A stretch of 64,000 nt of DNA from contig WEDG01003977.1 in NCBI GenBank assembly GCA_017591395.1, positions 1-64,000 on the forward strand, in the 5' to 3' direction. The translations under genes were made by a program, and so were the position numbers. Below are positions 60,334 to 64,000 of the stretch, piece after piece. The notes under the pieces were generated by a model, which saw only the letters and a program-made list of their open reading frames with translations, did not search any database and was not told the origin of the DNA. The stretch comes from Schistocephalus solidus. Taxonomy: Eukaryota; Platyhelminthes; Cestoda; Diphyllobothriidea; Diphyllobothriidae. Every line of letters begins with the position of its first letter. The stretch's first letter is position 1.

Positions 60334-63324
60334 CTAGAAGACGACAGTATTCGAGGCCGATAACGTGTTCCACAACTGCTCCAACCTTCTTCTTCGCCTG
60401 ACGTCGATCTGAATAGTCCTGAGACAATGTTTTTTGGATAACATAAGCTTACCTCAGATGATCCCCAAATTGCAGTACGCAGTTATTCAGTGCCCATTTA
60501 ACAGTTGCATGTATGCGCCACGGCAAGAGAGGGTCGGATGCGTAACGGTAGTAGGGTGCGCCCCTAGTTTCATTGCTCCAGTCCCGTGTTGACGATTTGG
60601 AGAAAAAACCAACTTCTCCTGGTCCCTTATCTAGGCTTCCAAGAGGTGCGGCGTCAGCGTGTAGGAAATCCGAAAGAGGCATGTTCTTGGAGGAGACGAG
60701 CCCTACCAGGTGAAAATGCAGTTCGAGTGCCTATAAGAACAGAAGAAAATTTCACATGATTCGAGTACCCTGTGCATGGTTAATCATAAGCCTTATCATC
60801 ATTCCCCCGGGCTATTTTAGCGAACCTGCGTTAAAAATGTACACAATACACATTCGCGAACTTCCAAAGCCTGGCCCTTCCAGCTTTATCGTCCATATAG
60901 TTATGCCTTTATTAATTCCGTTTAGACCTGGTGGTCTTAACACCGCCAAATCGGAAACTGGCAACGCACGACAACCTAACTTATTCAAGTAGCTTATCTA
61001 GTTGAGTACTAGACTCACAAAAGCGTGGTACCGCTACCGAGAACGAAGACTGTTCAGGTTGTGCCACGACTTATACTGCGTATTGTTGAAATGGCGAGCT
61101 TTGATGGAGTACGAGGTGGACGTGCTCCAGGTTCCTGCTGCTGTGAGGGGGTTTTCGCTTGATCGTATCTAACCGCACAAAAAACCAAACTGAAGTACGC
61201 TCTAGGTTATAATACAGTAAACGCTAGTTCACACTGGGTATGGTTTCACAGATTTAGTTTTTGGTGAAGAGAACTAACTTGCTGATAGTAGAAGAGGCGT
61301 GGCGGCCCGACATCCGAAGATTTGCGCTGAGACCACGGGCTCCGGGCAAAACGACAATAGATTCCGAATTATAACTGTCCGAGACGTCGGGTGCGCTTTA
61401 GTAACAGTTGGAGGACGAAGCTGTTCTAAAACCATCTTTCAACAACGTGAGACAATGTGGGTGAGAGTATCGCTAGCAGGAACGACACTCCAGTGGAAGG
61501 GGCCTTCCGATTTTTGAACGCGACAGACTCGGCACCAAATAAAGCTCAGCTTGAAGGTGCCCCAGCTTTACTACGGCTGTAGTCCATAATATATGAAGGA
61601 AGTTCGTTATGGGACAGGAAAGCTGACCAACAGAGCATCTAGCTACGACTGCCTTCTGTCGGAAATGAATTGCCGTTCGGTAGTACTAGTATACAGCGTT
61701 CAACCCAACCTTATGAAATGCAAATCATGCCCACAGGCTGCAGTGGCGCTGTTGTCAAAACATCTTCGAATGGATAAATCATAGAGAAATACCTTCGCTT
61801 AGGCCTCTTTCACATTGTCTCCCCAAACGTGGGTAGGTCCTCATGACCTTCGATTGGGACGCGAATGTGTCGATGGGCATTATGTCTTATAAAACTTTCG
61901 AAGGTTGAATTTGTCTGTCTAACTGACCATACGACCTTGTGTGATTAGTTGAATTCCTGGTCATTGATCAGTTTGCAAGATGACCCTCTACTGAATACGC
62001 TTTGACTAATAACATAGAACAAGGGCCAAAGTTTGCGCGAATGGCAAGGAGTGATTTCCAGTCCCTGTCATTGTTGTGTTCTTTAGCCAAATCCCTCTGA
62101 CACCCGGGATTACAAAAGCCTTGAACCGTGTGAAGCGGGGATTAAAGACGCTGAACCGGTCGGTTGTGCAGAGATGCAGTTCACATCGCCCTAAATGCAA
62201 CCGAGATGACAATAATCAACTCTGTGAATGGAAATGTCAGGTTAGGGTATAAACCACCGACCACTGTAAGGTACAAAAAGTTTCGGGCCGTTATTAGTGG
62301 TCGCATGAACAAAGCCAAGTCAATAAATGAAAAACCTTAATGACCTTATGTTAGGGGGCAGAGATACGCTTCGGGTCTCCATGACACTCAGTCTAACCGT
62401 TAAAAGCTTTTGTGTTAACGGGTGTCCTAAACGCGCAAGTGCTCTGCAGGCAAAACTTACCCTTTAGGTGACATGATTACAGTGGAAGTAAGTATGCAAA
62501 GACGCAAAGCTTTCCCACCGCAGATTCACTTACTAAAACTATTTAAAACTCAGGGCACTCGTCCTAATGTAAGCATCAGTTTTTTTTGCCACTTTACTAT
62601 TGATGCACTTGGAAAGCGTGTGACAATCAACTACACAAATCTGTGGGGTAATCTAGCGTTCAAAAACTGGAACGCTATGAAGACGGCATGAATTATTTGT
62701 TCGATATTTAGGCTCTCTTAGTCGTCAATATGTGAAAGCCCAGGGATTGAAAAACCGTTTTTCTTTCCCGATAACTACGTTACGGTAACGGCCTCTATTT
62801 CCAAGCCGTAACTGGGGGCAAACTGTCCATCAGGCCTAAGACTTAGACATGCTTTATGCATCAGCTGCAGCAGAAATGGTGTTCACACACTCAACAGAAC
62901 AAACCATTTGACCCACAGGAAATTAAACGTGAACGAAAGATGAACTCGGCTTTGAGGTAGTTCCCTAAAATCATCCACGCATAGCATTTTCTGTTGTTTT
63001 ATAAGAGGATAATTTGGTACAGGCATTGTGACTTACTTCTAATATTTCATCCAAAGTACCGATAATGAGACCAAGAGCACTTTGAACGGATCCTAGACTA
63101 TCTTCTGTGTAGGATGCAAGCGTTAAACAACCAAGTATTTCAGTACACCAAATGACAGCCTGACCAGACTGCCTGGCGGCCTTGTTTGATGCATGGATGG
63201 TTGCCTCAGCAGCCTTTTGGAGAAAACAGCCACCACCCGAACTTAGTAGACGACAAGTTTCCGCGAAGGGAATATCTTGCAAAAGATGTCGAAGTCCTGG
63301 AAGTCCCCTTCCGAAATTTAACAC
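60334..63324 (-). CDS. NDC1: NDC1, transmembrane nucleoporin, C-terminal three exons (5' part beyond the window)
   Basis: Minus-strand exons 63324-63037 (acceptor ATTTTAG, donor GTAAGT), 60730-60453 (acceptor CTTATAG, donor GTAAGC) and 60418-60334 (acceptor GTCTCAG, stop TAG at 60336-60334) join in phases 0 and 2, giving 216 residues. Recognition rests on AVIWCTEILGCLTLASYTED followed by SLGSVQSALGLIIGTLDEIL, the conserved segment of the NDC1 C-terminal domain, and on HATVKWALNNCVLQFGDHLR followed by a short basic tail, matching the end of metazoan NDC1. NDC1 anchors nuclear pores in the envelope. Its N-terminal membrane helices would be upstream, outside the window; this soluble half binds partners such as ALADIN. 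Introns are 2306 nt and 34 nt. The segment between (NMPLSDFLHADAAPLGSLDK) is less conserved. It converges on ARFRP1. Confidence 0.88.
60731..63036 (-). other. Large NDC1 intron, nothing recognised
   Basis: 2306 nt bounded by GTAAGT (63036-63031) and TAG (60733-60731) on the minus strand. Several short frames on both strands lack family resemblance and splice support. Confidence 0.55.
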
Positions 63325-63635
63325 CTAAAATTCGAAATCAATTAGTGCAGAACAATAAAATAGACTGGATAAACACAGCACAGATTGATCACTGATACGA
63401 GTCAATGTCTTAAGAGAGGATGACCCATTGATAGCACTATGTCTGATAGTTAAACTGTTGATAAACGTCATTGGGGAGGCATGAGTGCAATCAGGCACCA
63501 AACCAGGGTGCCCGGACATGTGGAGAATAGCAAAAGGAATGGTTCAATCGCATACATAACTACATCCTAACCAATAGCAGAAGTGTCATGCTAACGAAAA
63601 AGACGAAATCATTGTGAATTACAACGTAAACCCAC

Positions 63636-63751
63636 CTGAGTGGTACACTCTGCAAGGCTTTTCACGACAGAGACCATGTCATTTCGGGTTGCGAAGTTTG
63701 TTCCATGGGAAGGAGGTCCATCTCCTCTTTTGTCTATCTTCATAGTTTTAC
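63636..63751 (-). CDS. NDC1: Candidate additional NDC1 exon
   Basis: 116 nt on the minus strand between GAAAAG and a GTGGGT donor, open in the frame reading GTNFATRNDMVSVVKSLAEC and ending in phase 0, which fits the phase-0 start of exon 63324-63037. The residues could correspond to the weakly conserved middle of NDC1, but the similarity is too weak to be sure. One more small exon may lie between (a minus frame at 63519-63400 is open). Confidence 0.4.
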
Positions 63752-64000
63752 CTTTTCAAAATTTAAAAGAACCTTAGGGTAAAAATCTAGCAGTTGGAAA
63801 TTTAGATAACAATTATGTGGGCTGAAAGACGCATGGTGTGATAAATTAGCATATTAGTTGCAACGCGTGTAGTAGCTGTGTGGAGTTCTACTTCTTGTAA
63901 CATGAACCAACAGAAAATTGTAAGTCGGTTTTACTTGATAGAGTTCGCAGAATGAACGATTCTTGAGGAGCTGGTTAGCAAAGTGGGCTATTCCCAATAA
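63752..64000. other. Window edge, no feature seen
   Basis: No exon with convincing signals. Probably NDC1 intron. Confidence 0.4.

Noticed and set aside
61299..62691. Short frames in the 61.3-62.7 kb region as genes
   Set aside because: No family resemblance or consistent splice signals; they fall in the large NDC1 intron.

Overview
The window is eukaryotic. No bacterial operons are visible, host coding sequence is split by GT-AG introns, and at least two thirds of the length is non-LTR retrotransposon debris in both orientations. Some host introns are only 29-34 nt while others run to kilobases. That, together with the mix of retroelements (jockey/CR1-like LINEs, an RTE-like LINE with a C-terminal zinc knuckle, a Penelope-like element with a GIY-YIG domain), suggests a flatworm with a large repeat-rich genome. 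A cestode is my best guess; this is inference from architecture, not a species identification.

Host genes. Three could be assembled by joining exons in phase. (1) A complete six-exon ARFRP1 (ARF-related GTPase of the trans-Golgi) lies on the plus strand at 58624-60271 and encodes 203 residues. (2) Converging on it, the last three coding exons of the transmembrane nucleoporin NDC1 lie on the minus strand at 60334-63324, with one more possible exon at 63636-63751; the gene continues past the right edge. The two stop codons are only 62 bp apart. (3) Two plus-strand exons, 9694-9767 and 15739-15853, join in phase to give the second half of a bMERB (Rab-binding) domain of the MICAL/MICAL-like/EHBP1 kind, across a 6 kb intron holding a decayed LINE.

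Repeat landscape, left to right. 1-1005: 3' end of a LINE (family A'). 1010-1850, minus: LINE endonuclease. 2255-3958 plus and 3963-4880 minus: two copies of family C arranged as a fold-back. About 4960-9080: near full-length RTE-like element (family D). 9.1-25 kb: mostly introns of the bMERB gene or intergenic DNA, with a CR1/Rex-like LINE at 12.25-14.6 kb, two scraps of family D, and a Penelope-like fragment at 24.88-25.5 kb. 25.8-30.65 kb minus and 31.7-36.5 kb plus: two near full-length family A LINEs placed head to head. 36.7-38.4 kb: LINE family F with a small repeat inserted. 39.3-40.85 kb: family A 3' fragment. 40.96-50.79 kb: one family C element on the minus strand, split by a family A element that is itself split by three further insertions. 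50.8-58.3 kb: family H, B and A fragments. 58.6 kb to the end: the ARFRP1/NDC1 gene pair.

The element family letters (A, A', B, C, D, E, F, G, H, R, X) are labels made for this report by comparing copies inside the window; they are not database names. No LINE copy looks fully intact: each has stops, frameshifts or truncations. Several long open stretches and closely matching copies point to recent activity of the families.
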